In this document: positions 7,875 to 16,577 of the stretch, one piece after another | How the letters are laid out: every line of letters starts with the position of its first letter | Position numbering within the stretch: position 1 is the stretch's first letter | Assembly (NCBI GenBank): GCA_017627975.1 | Contig: JAGAFT010000091.1 | Coordinates: forward strand, 74,926-138,925 | Reading direction: 5' to 3' | Length of the DNA: 64,000 nt | From: Oscillospiraceae bacterium | Lineage (GTDB): Bacteria > Bacillota_A > Clostridia > Oscillospirales > Oscillospiraceae | The notes under the pieces: model-generated | What the model was told of the DNA's origin: nothing | What the model saw: only the letters and a program-made list of their open reading frames with translations | The model's database searches: none | Translations under genes and position numbers: made by a program

Positions 7875-8741
7875 ATGTATAAGGTAGTAACCAAGAGATA
7901 TCTGAATGATGCCAAGAGCATCTGTCTTTTCGAAATCGAGGCGCCGCTTGTGGCAAAGCATGCCCAAGCCGGACAGTTTGTGGTTTTTCGTCTGGACGAA
8001 CAGGGTGAGCGTGTTCCGGTATCCGTTGCCGGCTATGATCGCGAGAAAGGAACCGTCACCGTGATGGTCCAGGCCGCCGGAAAGACGACCAAAATGCTCC
8101 ATACGGTGGAACAGGGCGATTATATCTCGGACTTTGTCGGCCCGCTCGGCAAGGCCACAGAGATGGAAGGCCTGAAGAAGGTCTGTGTCGTCGGCGGCGG
8201 TGTCGGCTGCGCCATTGCGTATCCGATTGCCAAGGAAATGCACGCCAGAGGGATTGACGTGACCTTTATCGGCGGTTTCCGCAGCGCCGATATTGTGATC
8301 CTGAAGGAAGAACTGAAAGCTGCGTCCGATAAGCTCATCATGTGCACGGACGACGGCACCTACGGCGAGAAGGGCTTTACCACGGTGTTCCTGAAGAATG
8401 AAATCGAAGCGAACATCAAAGAAGGAAAGCCCCAGTTTGACCGCGTCATTGCCATCGGCCCGGACATTATGATGAAATTCCTCGCGGACGTGACCCGCCC
8501 TTACGGAATCAAGACCATCATCTCTCTCGACCCGATCATGGTGGACGGCACCGGCATGTGCGGATGCTGCCGTGTGATCGTCGGCGGCGAGACGAAGTTT
8601 GCATGTGTCGACGGCCCGGACTTTGATGCCCATGAGGTCGACTTTGACAGTCTGCTGAAGCGCGCTGCGTTTTACAAGGATGAGCAGGATGAAGCGGCCA
8701 AACACATCTGCAAGATCACAGGAGGAAAGAGAAATGGCTAA
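7875..8741 (+). CDS. nfnA: NADH-dependent reduced ferredoxin:NADP+ oxidoreductase subunit A (NfnA-type FAD/NAD-binding protein)
   Basis: 288 residues from ATG 7875 behind AAAGGAG. The N-terminal FAD domain and NAD(P) domain (VCVVGGGVGCAIAYPIAKEM) resemble dihydroorotate dehydrogenase electron-transfer subunits. The C-terminal cluster GTGMCGCCRV...FACVDGP provides cysteines for a [2Fe-2S] centre. Together with the next gene it forms the cytoplasmic Nfn complex, which in anaerobes couples NADH and reduced ferredoxin to NADP+ reduction by flavin-based electron bifurcation. The start of the next gene overlaps its stop by 8 nt. Separate annotation as 'sulfide dehydrogenase subunit beta' is common for this family. 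Confidence 0.88.
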   Translation: MYKVVTKRYLNDAKSICLFEIEAPLVAKHAQAGQFVVFRLDEQGERVPVSVAGYDREKGTVTVMVQAAGKTTKMLHTVEQGDYISDFVGPLGKATEMEGLKKVCVVGGGVGCAIAYPIAKEMHARGIDVTFIGGFRSADIVILKEELKAASDKLIMCTDDGTYGEKGFTTVFLKNEIEANIKEGKPQFDRVIAIGPDIMMKFLADVTRPYGIKTIISLDPIMVDGTGMCGCCRVIVGGETKFACVDGPDFDAHEVDFDSLLKRAAFYKDEQDEAAKHICKITGGKRNG

Positions 8742-10137
8742 TCTGAAGGTCAATATGAGCATGACAAAGAACGAAATGCCCGAGCAGGACCCTGTTGTCC
8801 GCGCCGGCAATTTCGATGAAGTTGCTCTTGGATATGATGCAGAGACCGCGATGAAGGAAGCTGCCCGCTGCCTGGACTGCAAAAACAGTCCCTGCCGCAG
8901 CGGCTGCCCGGTGAGCGTGAAGATTCCCCGCTTCCTTGAAAAGGTCCGTGACGGTGATTTCGACGCGGCTTATGACATCATCACCAGTACCAACTCTCTG
9001 CCTGCGGTCTGCGGCCGTGTGTGTCCCCAGGAGAAGCAGTGCGAGTCCAAGTGCGTCCGCGGCCTGAAAGGCGAGTCCGTAGGCATCGGCCGTCTGGAGC
9101 GCTTTGTGGCGGACTATCACATGGCGAAGAAGGATAAGCCGGAGCCGACTGCGCCCGAGTCCAACGGCCACCGCATCGCGGTGATCGGTTCCGGTCCTGC
9201 CGGTCTGACTTGCGCGGGTGATCTGCGCAAGATGGGTTATGACGTAACCATTTTCGAAGCCTTCCACAAATCGGGCGGTGTGCTGGTTTACGGTATTCCG
9301 CAGTTCCGTCTGCCGAAGGAAATTGTTGCCGCGGAAATCGAAAACCTGACCAAGATGGGCGTCAAGATTGTAAACAATGCCATCATTGGCAAGTCCATCA
9401 CCGTGGACGAGCTTTTTGAGGAAGGCTTTGAAGCGGTGTTCATCGGCTCGGGAGCCGGTCTGCCGCAGTTCCTGCATATCCCGGGAGAGAACCTTCTGGG
9501 AGTCTACAGCGCCAATGAGCTTCTGACCCGTACCAATCTTATGAAGGCGTACCGTGACGACTACGACACACCCATCAAGCACTTTCACCGTGTTGCCGTG
9601 GTCGGTGCCGGAAACGTTGCAATGGACGCCGCGCGTGTGGCAAAGCGCCTCGGAGCCGAACATGTTTACATCACCTATCGCCGCGGCCGCGACGAGCTGC
9701 CTGCCCGTAAGGAGGAAGTCGAGCATGCGGAAGCCGAGGGGATCGAGTTCAATCTGCTGAACAACCCCTGTGCCATCCACGGCGATGAGGACGGCCATGT
9801 CACCGGGATCGAACTGATCCGCCAGGAGCTGGGCGAGCCGGATGAAAAAGGCCGCCGCAAACCGGTCGCGGTACCTGATTCCAACTGGGTCCTGGATGTG
9901 GACACCGTGATTATCGCAATCGGCACAAGCCCGAACCCGCTGATCCGCAACACCACGGAAGGCTTGACCTTTACCCGCAAAGGCGGCATTGAGGCGGATG
10001 AGGGCGGCGTGACCTCCCGTCCGGGCATCTTTGCAGGCGGCGACGCGGTCACCGGTTCGGCAACGGTTATTCTGGCCATGGGCGCCGGAAAAGCCGGAGC
10101 CAAGAGCATTGACGAGTACATCAAAAGCAAGAAATAA
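8734..10137 (+). CDS. nfnB: NfnB / glutamate-synthase-small-subunit-like flavoprotein
   Basis: 467 residues. ATG 8734 overlaps nfnA, with AGGAGGA eight bases upstream. N-terminal [4Fe-4S] cysteines are visible in CLDCKNSPCRSGCPV and in CGRVCPQEKQCESKC. The FAD-binding GSGPAGLTCAGDLRKMG and NADP-binding VVGAGNVAMDAARVAKRLG motifs follow. Alone, this family is often called gltA/gltD (NADPH-dependent glutamate synthase small chain). Next to an NfnA-type protein and with no glutamate synthase large subunit nearby, a role as NfnB is the better reading. Codon use is strongly biased, in line with high expression. Confidence 0.88.
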   Translation: MANLKVNMSMTKNEMPEQDPVVRAGNFDEVALGYDAETAMKEAARCLDCKNSPCRSGCPVSVKIPRFLEKVRDGDFDAAYDIITSTNSLPAVCGRVCPQEKQCESKCVRGLKGESVGIGRLERFVADYHMAKKDKPEPTAPESNGHRIAVIGSGPAGLTCAGDLRKMGYDVTIFEAFHKSGGVLVYGIPQFRLPKEIVAAEIENLTKMGVKIVNNAIIGKSITVDELFEEGFEAVFIGSGAGLPQFLHIPGENLLGVYSANELLTRTNLMKAYRDDYDTPIKHFHRVAVVGAGNVAMDAARVAKRLGAEHVYITYRRGRDELPARKEEVEHAEAEGIEFNLLNNPCAIHGDEDGHVTGIELIRQELGEPDEKGRRKPVAVPDSNWVLDVDTVIIAIGTSPNPLIRNTTEGLTFTRKGGIEADEGGVTSRPGIFAGGDAVTGSATVILAMGAGKAGAKSIDEYIKSKK

Positions 10138-10149
10138 CAAATCGTTTAC

Positions 10150-10178
10150 TTGACAGATCACCGGTGCTGTGATATTGT
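10150..10178 (+). promoter_or_regulatory. sigma-A promoter for the COG2509 oxidoreductase
   Basis: TTGACA (10150-10155), 17 nt, TATTGT (10173-10178). The transcript would carry a leader of about 78 bases. Confidence 0.65.
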
Positions 10179-10197
10179 CTGTCAAGGATAGTTAGGC

Positions 10198-10225
10198 GGG
10201 CGCCTGTGGTTTCCCACGGGTGCCC
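10198..10225 (+). promoter_or_regulatory. GC-rich leader hairpin before the COG2509 gene
   Basis: A 12-bp stem (10198-10209 with 10214-10225, two G-U pairs, UUUC loop) followed by ACTCCTTTTC. It could act as a weak attenuator or a structured leader. It does not match a riboswitch class I recognise. Confidence 0.45.
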
Positions 10226-10263
10226 ACTCCTTTTCATAGAATGGTAAGAGGATGTGATTATCA

Positions 10264-11631
10264 GTGAACTATGATGTCATCATTGTCGGCGCAGGTCCGG
10301 GAGGAATCTACACTGCTTATGAATTGATGAAGAGCAGGCTGAAGGTAGCCGTCTTTGAACTCGGCCGGCCGCTGAATCAGCGCAAGTGCCCCATTGACGG
10401 GAAAAAGGTGAAATCCTGCATCCGCTGTCCGGTCTGCAGCATTATGAGCGGCTTCGGCGGCGCGGGCGCCTTTTCGGACGGAAAGTACAACATTACAAAT
10501 CAGTTCGGCGGTACGCTCTTCGAGTATACCGGAAAAGAAGAAGCGCTGGATCTGATGCGCTATGTGGATCAGATTAACCTGGATCACGGCGGAGAGGGAA
10601 CCCGGCTGTATTCCACAGCAAATACCAAGATCAAGAGAATGTGCCTGGAAAATGGCCTGCATCTGCTGGATGCACAGGTGCGGCATCTCGGAACGGACAT
10701 CAATTACGTCGTGCTGGAAAACCTGTATAACGAGATGAAGGATCATGTGGAGTTCTTCTTCAACTCCCCGGTCAGCACAGTCAATAAATCGGAGGACGGC
10801 TACGAAGTCCATGTGGGGGAGAAGGTCTATTCCTGCCGGAATCTGGTCCTTTCGGTCGGACGCAGCGGCAGCAAATGGCTGGAGAATGTGTGCCAGAGCC
10901 TGGATCTTCCGACGAATTCCAACCGTGTTGACATCGGTGTCCGGGTGGAGCTGCCCGCCGATGTTTTTGCGCACCTGACGGATGAACTGTACGAAAGCAA
11001 GATCGTTTACCGGACACAGAAGTTTGAAGATCTGGTCCGGACCTTCTGCATGAATCCCCACGGTGTTGTGGTCAACGAAAACACCAACGGCATCGTGACG
11101 GTAAACGGCCACAGCTATGAAGATCCGGCCAGGCACACGGAGAACACCAATTTCGCACTCCTGGTTTCAAAGCATTTTTCGATCCCCTTCAAAGACTCCA
11201 ACGGCTACGGTGAGAGTATTGCTCGTCTTTCAAACATGCTCGGGGGAGGCGTGATTGTGCAGCGCTTCGGCGATCTTGTCCGCGGGAGACGCTCGACCCC
11301 TGCCCGCATCCGGGACAGCTTTGTTACCCCGACGCTTGCCGCAACCCCCGGCGACCTCAGCCTTGTGATCCCGAAGCGGATTCTGGACGGAATTATTGAG
11401 ATGATCTATGCCCTGGACAAGATCGCCCCGGGTACGGCGAACGACGATACGCTTCTCTACGGTGTTGAGGTAAAGTTCTATAATATGGAAGTACAGATTG
11501 ACGAACATCTTGAGACGCGAAACAAGGGACTCTATGTGATCGGTGACGGATCGGGCGTGACACACTCGCTGTCGCATGCGTCGGCCAGCGGCGTCTTTGT
11601 GGCACGGCGGATTATGGAGACGCTGTCGTGA
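10264..11631 (+). CDS. FAD-dependent oxidoreductase, COG2509 family
   Basis: 455 residues from GTG 10264 (AAGAGGA upstream). The N-terminal dinucleotide-binding motif is DVIIVGAGPGGIYTAYEL. A cysteine-rich stretch (KCPIDGKKVKSCIRCPVC) precedes GFGGAGAFSDGKYN. The C-terminal FAD segment is LYVIGDGSGVTHSLSHA. This matches the widespread 'uncharacterised FAD-dependent dehydrogenase' family COG2509, for which I know of no firm reaction. The next gene starts inside its stop codon region (GTGA overlap), so the two are translationally coupled, although the partner is a membrane flippase with no obvious chemical link. Confidence 0.85.
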   Translation: MNYDVIIVGAGPGGIYTAYELMKSRLKVAVFELGRPLNQRKCPIDGKKVKSCIRCPVCSIMSGFGGAGAFSDGKYNITNQFGGTLFEYTGKEEALDLMRYVDQINLDHGGEGTRLYSTANTKIKRMCLENGLHLLDAQVRHLGTDINYVVLENLYNEMKDHVEFFFNSPVSTVNKSEDGYEVHVGEKVYSCRNLVLSVGRSGSKWLENVCQSLDLPTNSNRVDIGVRVELPADVFAHLTDELYESKIVYRTQKFEDLVRTFCMNPHGVVVNENTNGIVTVNGHSYEDPARHTENTNFALLVSKHFSIPFKDSNGYGESIARLSNMLGGGVIVQRFGDLVRGRRSTPARIRDSFVTPTLAATPGDLSLVIPKRILDGIIEMIYALDKIAPGTANDDTLLYGVEVKFYNMEVQIDEHLETRNKGLYVIGDGSGVTHSLSHASASGVFVARRIMETLS

Positions 11632-13361
11632 GAGGCAGACACGAGACGGTCCGAGGCAAACATGAAGCGCCGAGCTCCTCGGCCAGCCGGAATAGCACAG
11701 CTCCTTCGGTGAAGGAGACTTCCGAGCAGACGAGAGAGACGACCAATACCCTTTGTGAAGCATCAAGCGGGAAAAAACAGAACTTCATGCACGGCGCGGC
11801 GATTCTTACCGTCGGTGTTGTGATCATGAAGCTGCTCGGCGCAATCTATAAGGTCCCGCTTGGGAATATTCTCGGGGACTACGGCTACGGAATCTTTCTT
11901 GCAACTTATAACGTCTATAACATTTTCTTCACGCTCTCCACGGCCGGACTGCCCGTTGCGCTTTCCAGACTGATTGCGGAAGCGGACGCCCGCGGGCAAG
12001 AGTCGCTGAAGGAAAAAACCTTCCGCGCTGCCATCGTGACCTTTGCGGCGATCGGCATGGTCTTCTCGCTGATCATGTTTTTCGGAAACCAGTGGCTTGC
12101 CACGGCCTATCTCGTAAAACCGGATGCGGCACTGAGCGTGAGGGCCATGGCACCGGCCATCCTGCTGGTCTGTCTGGTCTCCGCGTACCGCGGATACTGT
12201 CAGGGCAACGGAAATATGATCCCGACCACGGTGGACGAGGTGCTGGAGGTCCTTTTCAAGGTCATTTCTGGTCTTGCCATTTCCGCGTTGCTGGTGCATG
12301 CCGGAAGGGGACTGCCGGAGGCTTCCGCAGGCGCTATTCTGGGCGTCTCCATCGGTTCGGTGATCTCGCTTGGCTACATGATCGTCTATAAGCACCGGAA
12401 CTATCGTCGGATGTCTGTCGGTGAGGAAGTAAAAGACAGCGGTCTGAAGATTGCCGGAACCATTCTGAAGATCGGCATTCCGATTTCCCTCGGAGCAAGC
12501 ATCATGGCAATTCTGAGCTCGCTGGACCCCGGAATCTGTCACAGCCGTCTGGCAGCGGCCGGCTTCTCCGAGCATGAGGCGGGCGTTCTCTTCGGTGTTT
12601 ACGGCAAGGTACAGACCCTCTTTAATCTCCCTGCTGCCTTTATGACCCCGCTCACCATCGCCATTGTCCCGGCGGTCGCCGGCGCCATTGCGAAGGGGAA
12701 CCGGAGGGAAGCGGAGAAGACCTCTGAAGATGCCATGCGCATGGCTTCCGTGATCTCAATGCCGATGGGGGTCGGATTGGCCGTGCTGGCTTTCCCGATC
12801 GTGAATGTACTCTATCCGAACAGCCATTCTGCCGGTCCCGGCCTTCTTCGGATCATGGGTCTCGCGTCATTCTTCGTCTGCATCGTCCTGATGGAAAACG
12901 CGATCCTGCAGGCCTCGGGGAGAGAGCGCCTGCCCATGATTGCCCTGATCACGGGCTCTCTGGTAAAAATCGCCGTAAACTGGGTTATCATCGTGAACCC
13001 TTCGATCAATATCTACGGCGCTCCGGTGGGGACCCTGATTGGGTATTTCTGCATGGCCGCGCTGGATTACATCTTTATCCGCCGCGCACTGAACCAGAAC
13101 CCGAATCTTCTCAAAGCCTTTGGAAAACCGTTTTTCTGCAGCCTCGCCATGGGAGGCTCGGCCTTTCTGATATACCGTTTGGCCGATCTGGTCCTGCACG
13201 GAGCGGGAAAAATTGGGCTGGCTCTGGGGATGATGCTCTCGATTGCGGTGGCGGTCGCGGTATATATGCTTGCCGTGATCCGGACACGCTGTATCACCGG
13301 CGAGGATCTTCAGATGATCCCGGGCGGTGCCAAGGTCGGAAGAATCCTTCATATTCAGTGA
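11628..13361 (+). CDS. SpoVB/MurJ-like polysaccharide or lipid-linked precursor flippase
   Basis: 577 residues, MOP/MATE superfamily, with about 14 hydrophobic segments. The typical family start (GAAILTVGVVIMKLLGAIYK) occurs only at residue 55, so the first 53 residues are an unusual hydrophilic Ser/Thr/Glu-rich extension if GTG 11628 is used. An in-frame ATG at 11787 would give a normal-length protein. I kept GTG 11628 because of the 4-nt overlap with the upstream gene. Members flip lipid-linked cell-wall, capsule or spore-cortex precursors. A strong terminator follows. Confidence 0.85.
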   Translation: MRGRHETVRGKHEAPSSSASRNSTAPSVKETSEQTRETTNTLCEASSGKKQNFMHGAAILTVGVVIMKLLGAIYKVPLGNILGDYGYGIFLATYNVYNIFFTLSTAGLPVALSRLIAEADARGQESLKEKTFRAAIVTFAAIGMVFSLIMFFGNQWLATAYLVKPDAALSVRAMAPAILLVCLVSAYRGYCQGNGNMIPTTVDEVLEVLFKVISGLAISALLVHAGRGLPEASAGAILGVSIGSVISLGYMIVYKHRNYRRMSVGEEVKDSGLKIAGTILKIGIPISLGASIMAILSSLDPGICHSRLAAAGFSEHEAGVLFGVYGKVQTLFNLPAAFMTPLTIAIVPAVAGAIAKGNRREAEKTSEDAMRMASVISMPMGVGLAVLAFPIVNVLYPNSHSAGPGLLRIMGLASFFVCIVLMENAILQASGRERLPMIALITGSLVKIAVNWVIIVNPSINIYGAPVGTLIGYFCMAALDYIFIRRALNQNPNLLKAFGKPFFCSLAMGGSAFLIYRLADLVLHGAGKIGLALGMMLSIAVAVAVYMLAVIRTRCITGEDLQMIPGGAKVGRILHIQ

Positions 13362-13373
13362 ACTTATTCTCTC

Positions 13374-13416
13374 AAAAGACATCCTGTACCGTGTTTTACG
13401 GTACAGGATGTCTTTT
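13374..13416. terminator. Bidirectional intrinsic terminator
   Basis: Perfect 17-bp inverted repeat (13374-13390 with 13400-13416) flanked by A and T runs, between the convergent flippase and WYL-regulator genes. Confidence 0.85.
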
Positions 13417-13449
13417 CGCTCTTGAGCTGTGGGAATGGTAGTACGGTGT

Positions 13450-14433
13450 TTACAGATATGTTTCCGAAAGCCGTCTGGCAACGGTTTTCATTTCTTCCAG
13501 AACCTCTTCCGGTCCGGTGATACGGAGGTCACTGCCGAGGGAAGTCACCCATCCAAAGAAATGGGGGCTGGTTATGACATCGACATGGGCACGGAACCGG
13601 TCTGCATCCAGAGGGATAATGGAAATATCCTTCCCAAAGCGGTCGATTAAGGCGCCGACCATGTGGTTTTGCCCTTCCAGGGTAACGCGCACCATCTCCC
13701 CGCCGTACATCCCGAACAGGCTCTTGGTGTACTTGGCAGCGTTAAATTCCTTGAACTGTTTCTTCCCTTCGCGGGGAATGTCGGAAATGGACAGCCGGAT
13801 GATCTTGTCGACACGATAGTGCTTGATCTTTTGACCATCGAAGGCAACCAGATAGTAGTTCTCATCGTCCCACATCAGACACCAGGGACTGATCTGGTAC
13901 CAGGCGCCGTTGCGGCGGAGCTCCTGCTTTTTGCTGACGGTCCACTGAAAGTACTGAAAACGGATCTGACGGTCGGCATTGATTGCCTCGTGCAGCATAT
14001 CGACGTTGTAGTAGATGCTCTCATTCATGGCCTTGATCCGGTCGGTGATCAGCACCTGGCGATGAAGATGTTTGGCTTCATGGATGCTCACCATGGACTC
14101 CAGCTTCTTGATCAGTTCGCGGGATTTCTTTTCCGTAATGAATTTGGATGACTGGACCGCATCGACAAGCAGCTTCAGTTCAGGAAGCTCAAAGGTGCGT
14201 GTGGCCAGGTGATAATAAACCTGTCTGCCTGATTGTTCTTTCAGAATCTCCAGTCCGTACTTTTCCAGTGCGTCGAAGTCCGTATAGAGCGTCTTCCGAT
14301 CCGCATTGACACTGTAAGCCTCGAGTTTTGCAATGATCTCCTGCAGTGACAGCGCATGAGAATCGTCTGTTTCCTCGGAGAGAATCTTGACGAGATAGAG
14401 CATTTTGAGCTTCTGATTATCACCGGCCGCCAT
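13450..14433 (-). CDS. WYL-domain transcriptional regulator with N-terminal HTH
   Basis: 327 residues from ATG 14433, chosen because GGAGG (14445-14441) sits seven bases upstream; the longer open frame to 14568 runs into the cysS terminator. Residues 5-65 form a winged HTH (SLQEIIAKLEAYSVNADRKTLYTDFDALEKYGLEI). The middle holds a WYL domain (AINADRQIRFQYFQW, YQISPWCLMWDDENYYLVAFD, IKHYRVDKI) and the C-terminus a WCX-type extension. WYL proteins bind nucleic acid or nucleotide ligands and often control DNA-damage or defence genes. No target is evident; it lies behind cysS but has the cysS terminator in between. Confidence 0.85.
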   Translation of the reverse strand: MAAGDNQKLKMLYLVKILSEETDDSHALSLQEIIAKLEAYSVNADRKTLYTDFDALEKYGLEILKEQSGRQVYYHLATRTFELPELKLLVDAVQSSKFITEKKSRELIKKLESMVSIHEAKHLHRQVLITDRIKAMNESIYYNVDMLHEAINADRQIRFQYFQWTVSKKQELRRNGAWYQISPWCLMWDDENYYLVAFDGQKIKHYRVDKIIRLSISDIPREGKKQFKEFNAAKYTKSLFGMYGGEMVRVTLEGQNHMVGALIDRFGKDISIIPLDADRFRAHVDVITSPHFFGWVTSLGSDLRITGPEEVLEEMKTVARRLSETYL

Positions 14434-14482
14434 CGTGATGCCTCCAGAATCAAAGATAGAAAGAGTATAGCAGAAGGGGAAG

Positions 14483-14524
14483 AAAAACACAAGCACCTGC
14501 CTCGGCTGTGAGACAGGCGCCTGT
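14483..14524 (-). terminator. Intrinsic terminator of the cysS transcript
   Basis: On the minus strand a 13-bp stem with three G-U pairs (14524-14512 with 14501-14489) is followed by GTTTTTCTTC. Confidence 0.75.
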
Positions 14525-14552
14525 TTCTTGTCATTGTTTCTTTCGCTACGGG

Positions 14553-16022
14553 TCAAACTCTCTTCCACACAACGCCGCCGGGGAGATCGGTGAGTTCGAT
14601 CCCCATCGCGCGGAGCTCTTCACGAATCTGGTCGGCAAGGGCAAAATCCTTTGACTTCTTTGCCGCACGGCGTGCTTCGATCTTGGCGGTGACTTCCGCG
14701 TCTTCTTCGCCGCTTTCCGAGACGATAGAGAAGCTGCCGGCGGCGGAGGAAGCCTTTGCCGCGTCAGCTTTTTTCAGCTCTTCGCGTTTTTCGTCCGCCT
14801 TCTCGATGAGGCTGAGACTCAGCACCCTGTCGAGATCGGCGATGAGAGCCAGCTTGGTGGCGTCGTTGGTTTTGGCTTTCAGTACATCATAGAGGGCAGT
14901 TACGCCGAGAGAGGTGTTGAGATCGTTGTCCATGGCGGCCTTGAACTTAGCGGTGAGTTCATCAAACACCGCCTGATCCACGGCCTCACCGTCGGCCGGA
15001 TTCATCCCTGCAATACGGGTGATCAGCTTCCGATAAGCACCCTGGGCGTTGTCCAGATTTTCCCACGTGAACACCAGGGACTTGCGGTAATGACTCTGCA
15101 GGCAGAAGAAGCGGTAGCTCAGAGGGTCATAGCCCTTCTCTTCCAGCAGGGAAACGGTCAGAAACTCTCCGCTGGACTTGGACATCTTGCCGGAAGAGGT
15201 GTTGAGATGCAGCACATGAACCCACCAGTTGCACCACTTGTGGCCCAGATAGCTCTCGGACTGGGCGATCTCATTGGTGTGATGAGGGAAGGCATTGTCG
15301 ATGCCGCCGCAGTGGATATCCAGATCTTCACCAAGGTGCTTCATGGAGATGCCGCTGCACTCAATGTGCCAGCCGGGATATCCGACGCCCCACGGAGAAT
15401 CCCATTTCAGTGCCTGATCCTCGAACTTGGACTTCGTGAACCACAGAACAAAATCGTTGCGGTTGCGCTTGTTGGTATCTTCCTCGACGCCCTCGCGCAC
15501 ACCGACATCCAGATCGTCCGCGTTGAAGTCGTTGAACACATAGTAGCTGTCCAGCTTCGAAGTGTCAAAGTAGACGTTTCCTCCGGCGAAATAGGCATAA
15601 CCGGTATCCATGAGCTTGGAGATAATCTTGATGTATTCGTCGATGCAGTTGGTGGCGGGCTCCACTACGTCGGGCCGCTTGATGTTCAGCTTGCGGCAGT
15701 CGTCAAAAAAGGCGTCGGTATAGAACTGGGCAATCTCCATGACGCTCTTGTGCTCGCGGCGGGCACCCTTGAGCATCTTGTCTTCGCCCTCGTCCGCATC
15801 GGAGGTGAGATGTCCCACATCCGTGATGTTCATGACACGCTTAACGGGATATCCGACATAACGAAGATACTTCTCCAGTACGTCTTCCATGATGTAGGAG
15901 CGGAGATTGCCGATATGGGCATAGTGGTAGACCGTCGGACCGCAGGTGTACATCTTGACGATGTCCGGATGATTCGGGACGAACAGCTCTTTCTTTCTGC
16001 TTGCAGAGTTGTACAGATACAT
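14553..16022 (-). CDS. cysS: Cysteine--tRNA ligase
   Basis: 489 residues, normal for CysRS. Charges tRNA-Cys in the cytoplasm. Visible signatures are the N-terminal zinc Cys in YTCGPTVY, the HIGH-type box AHIGN, the zinc-site run GVGYPGWHIECSGIS and HHTNEIAQSE, and the KMSKS box in SGKMSKSSGEF. ATG 16022 has AAGGAAG nearby. It lies 19 nt behind pgsA in a minus-strand run (prmC, recX, rimO, pgsA, cysS). The mrnC-rlmB-yacP genes that follow cysS in Bacillus are absent; a YacP-like domain occurs instead as a fusion at 22346. Confidence 0.97.
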   Translation of the reverse strand: MYLYNSASRKKELFVPNHPDIVKMYTCGPTVYHYAHIGNLRSYIMEDVLEKYLRYVGYPVKRVMNITDVGHLTSDADEGEDKMLKGARREHKSVMEIAQFYTDAFFDDCRKLNIKRPDVVEPATNCIDEYIKIISKLMDTGYAYFAGGNVYFDTSKLDSYYVFNDFNADDLDVGVREGVEEDTNKRNRNDFVLWFTKSKFEDQALKWDSPWGVGYPGWHIECSGISMKHLGEDLDIHCGGIDNAFPHHTNEIAQSESYLGHKWCNWWVHVLHLNTSSGKMSKSSGEFLTVSLLEEKGYDPLSYRFFCLQSHYRKSLVFTWENLDNAQGAYRKLITRIAGMNPADGEAVDQAVFDELTAKFKAAMDNDLNTSLGVTALYDVLKAKTNDATKLALIADLDRVLSLSLIEKADEKREELKKADAAKASSAAGSFSIVSESGEEDAEVTAKIEARRAAKKSKDFALADQIREELRAMGIELTDLPGGVVWKRV

Positions 16023-16040
16023 GGTTTTGCTTCCTTTCTG

Positions 16041-16562
16041 TCAGTCGATGTCCCGGAAGACATCTTTGTTTTTCATAAAGTATTCCGCACCGCTGTAGAC
16101 GGTGGTCAGGAGAATCAGTCCCGTACAGATCAGATCCAGGCGCGGAGAAGGGAAGACCGTCATCAGGCCCAGCGCTATCATCGTAACGGCAGTCTTAATC
16201 TTTCCGGACCAGGCTGCCGCAATGACACGGTGCTGCTCAACGGCAATGAGACGAAGGCCCGAGACCGCAAACTCCCGAAACAGCACAATCGCCACAGCCC
16301 AGCCGGGCATCTGCCCATTGTCTACGAAGTAGCACATCGCTGCCAGCACAAGCATCTTGTCCGCCAGAGGGTCCATGAATTTGCCGAAATTCGTAATCTG
16401 GTTGTAATGCCGCGCGATATAACCGTCAAGCAGATCCGACAGGCATGCCGCAATGTAGACAATAAGCGCAGGGACCGCAAGGCCGCGATAGGCAAGAATC
16501 AGCCAGACAGGGATCAGTATGATCCGCAATACTGTTATTTTATTCGCCGTGGTCTTTAACAC
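16041..16562 (-). CDS. pgsA: CDP-diacylglycerol--glycerol-3-phosphate 3-phosphatidyltransferase
   Basis: 173 residues from GTG 16562. An integral membrane enzyme of phosphatidylglycerol synthesis. The CDP-alcohol phosphotransferase signature is complete: SDLLDGYIARHYN...GKFMDPLADK gives the D-G-x2-A-R-x8-G-x3-D-x3-D pattern, with the metal-binding aspartates. Four to five hydrophobic helices. It starts 15 nt after rimO, a pairing also seen in other Bacillota where cinA-recA often follows; here cysS follows instead. Confidence 0.93.
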   Translation of the reverse strand: MLKTTANKITVLRIILIPVWLILAYRGLAVPALIVYIAACLSDLLDGYIARHYNQITNFGKFMDPLADKMLVLAAMCYFVDNGQMPGWAVAIVLFREFAVSGLRLIAVEQHRVIAAAWSGKIKTAVTMIALGLMTVFPSPRLDLICTGLILLTTVYSGAEYFMKNKDVFRDID

Positions 16563-16577
16563 GGACCAATCATCTCC

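Noticed and set aside
8716..10185. 489-codon open frame antisense to nfnB
   Set aside because: The plus-strand protein is a clear flavoprotein with biased codons; long antisense frames are expected from such codon use, and this one has no recognisable domain.
15090..16559. 489-codon open frame antisense to cysS and pgsA
   Set aside because: Shadow of two well-identified genes; no ribosome site or domain.
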